A stretch of DNA of 64,000 nt. It comes from Crocinitomicaceae bacterium (lineage in GTDB: Bacteria; Bacteroidota; Bacteroidia; Flavobacteriales_D; Crocinitomicaceae). The stretch is from NCBI GenBank assembly GCA_029249445.1, contig JAQWHI010000013.1:1-64000 (forward strand), in the 5' to 3' direction. The position numbers and the translations under genes were made by a program. The notes beneath the pieces were generated by a model. That model did not search any database, was not told where the DNA came from, and saw nothing but the letters and a program-made list of their open reading frames with translations. Below, one piece after another: positions 63,177 to 64,000 of this stretch. Each line of letters starts with the position of its first letter. Within the stretch, counting starts at the first letter, position 1.

Positions 63177-64000
63177 AATCAATTGTATTACGAGGTGGTA
63201 TTATTGTCAATGAGGCGCGTAGGTTAGAAGCAGATCTCTTGATTAAAAATGGTAGAATAGAAAAAATTGCACCTTCAATAGTGGTTGATGAAAATTGTGA
63301 AGAGGTTCATTTGAATGGGAAATTGATTCTCCCAGGTTGTATAGATGATCAGGTTCACTTCCGCGAGCCGGGGTTAACCCACAAAGGAAATATCCGAACA
63401 GAGTCAAGAGCTGCGGTCGCTGGTGGGATAACCTCATACATGGAGCAGCCAAATACTAAGCCTGCTGCAATCACCATTGAAGAATTAGAAAAGAAATATC
63501 AGAGTGCGAGTCAACACTCTATTGCGAACTACAGTTTTAATATGGGGGCAACCAATGACAACCTAGAAGAACTGAAAAAGGTAAGTAAAATAGATGTTGC
63601 TGGCATTAAAATTTTTATGGGTTCTTCGACAGGTAATATGTTGGTTGATGCACAAAATACTCTTGAAGAGATTTTTCAATTGGACCATCAGCTCATTACA
63701 CATTGCGAGGATGAAAATATAATCAAATCAAATCTTGAAAAAGCAAAGGCAGAATTTGGTGAAAATATCCCAATTCGAATGCATCCAGTAATTCGAAGTG
63801 AACGAGCTTGTTATTTGAGTTCCTCTTCTGCTGTAGAATTGGCCAAAAAACATGGAAGTAGATTGCATGTTTTTCATATTAGCACGGCAAAAGAAACAGA
63901 ATTGTTTTCGAATAAACTCCCGCTCTCCGAAAAGAAGATTACTGCTGAGGTGTGTGTACATCATCTGTGGTTTGATGACAGTCAATATGATACGAAGGGC
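63173..64000 (+). CDS. pyrC: Dihydroorotase, 3' end outside the window
   Basis: The frame starts ATG at 63173 and is still open at the last base, giving 276 residues. It is a class I dihydroorotase (third step of pyrimidine synthesis): after a small beta domain (IVLRGGIIVNEARRLEADLL) comes the metal loop LPGCIDDQVHFREPGLTHKG, then AVAGGITSYMEQPNT, the lysine that is usually carbamylated or its counterpart in IKIFMGSSTGNML, a metal His in LITHCEDE, and LHVFHISTAKE. The first His of the HxH pair is Gln (DDQVHF). I recall this change in other Bacteroidota dihydroorotases. Confidence 0.95.
   Translation, partial: MKSIVLRGGIIVNEARRLEADLLIKNGRIEKIAPSIVVDENCEEVHLNGKLILPGCIDDQVHFREPGLTHKGNIRTESRAAVAGGITSYMEQPNTKPAAITIEELEKKYQSASQHSIANYSFNMGATNDNLEELKKVSKIDVAGIKIFMGSSTGNMLVDAQNTLEEIFQLDHQLITHCEDENIIKSNLEKAKAEFGENIPIRMHPVIRSERACYLSSSSAVELAKKHGSRLHVFHISTAKETELFSNKLPLSEKKITAEVCVHHLWFDDSQYDTKG

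Overview
The window looks like a chromosomal segment of a member of phylum Bacteroidota, most likely order Flavobacteriales (a Cryomorphaceae/Crocinitomicaceae-type marine or freshwater bacterium). Reasons visible in the sequence: low GC; start sites without Shine-Dalgarno sequences; recurrent TAnnTTTG promoter boxes; type IX secretion (T9SS) and gliding genes gldB, C, D, E, K, L, M, N plus a PorP/SprF-type protein; several secreted proteins ending in T9SS sorting domains; and gene orders I recall as typical of the group (mutY-ssb-gldE-gldD; miaB-sigma54 activator-lptE-secG; nadE beside gldB-gldC). The exact genus cannot be read from the window.

Layout. 1-10 kb: end of a T9SS cargo gene, dihydrolipoyl dehydrogenase, two tandem M43 metalloproteases with T9SS signals, lipoyl synthase, then OsmC-rlmB facing a hypothetical outer-membrane protein. 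10-19 kb: a small accessory-looking lipoprotein gene beside a long inverted repeat, an upp operon, an ABC exporter-substrate-binding-like protein-ferrochelatase operon, adenosylhomocysteinase and an APH-fold kinase. 19-31 kb: a modular T9SS protein, a K+ channel, groES-groL, and a five-gene operon running miaB, sigma-54 activator, lptE-like, TPR protein, secG, then a TPR-membrane-HTH regulator. 31-42 kb: topA, an arginase-fold protein with lost metal ligands, a PorP/SprF-like protein and gldK-L-M-N, the T9SS core and its motor, closed by a perfect 12-bp terminator hairpin. 42-54 kb: an ABC-F ATPase, a Rieske-like lipoprotein, ferredoxin, nadE, gldB-gldC, a DUF2797-like protein, trmB, clpX/clpP, a MurG-like glycosyltransferase and an OmpA-TPR lipoprotein. 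54-64 kb: mutY-ssb-gldE-gldD-folK on the minus strand; HU, a 30-codon very basic ribosomal-protein-like gene, rng and recX on the plus strand; a beta-propeller T9SS protein; a dolichol-phosphate-mannose-synthase-like glycosyltransferase and the beginning of dihydroorotase, which runs off the window.

Functionally the window combines housekeeping (lipoate-dependent dehydrogenases, RNA modification, protein quality control, topology, NAD and pyrimidine synthesis) with much of the apparatus for T9SS secretion and gliding, and with at least five likely cargo proteins of that system. I saw no tRNA, rRNA, CRISPR array, prophage, insertion sequence or recognisable defence system. The items I consider most worth a second look are the 30-residue mS38/bS22-like gene with its own promoter, leader hairpin and terminator; the arginase-fold protein with half its metal ligands missing beside the T9SS core; start codons lying 4-6 nt after a -7 box (predicted leaderless mRNAs); a signal-less substrate-binding-like protein fused by operon to hemH; and overlapping TGTCA/TGACA palindromes upstream of miaB that partly recur upstream of groES.
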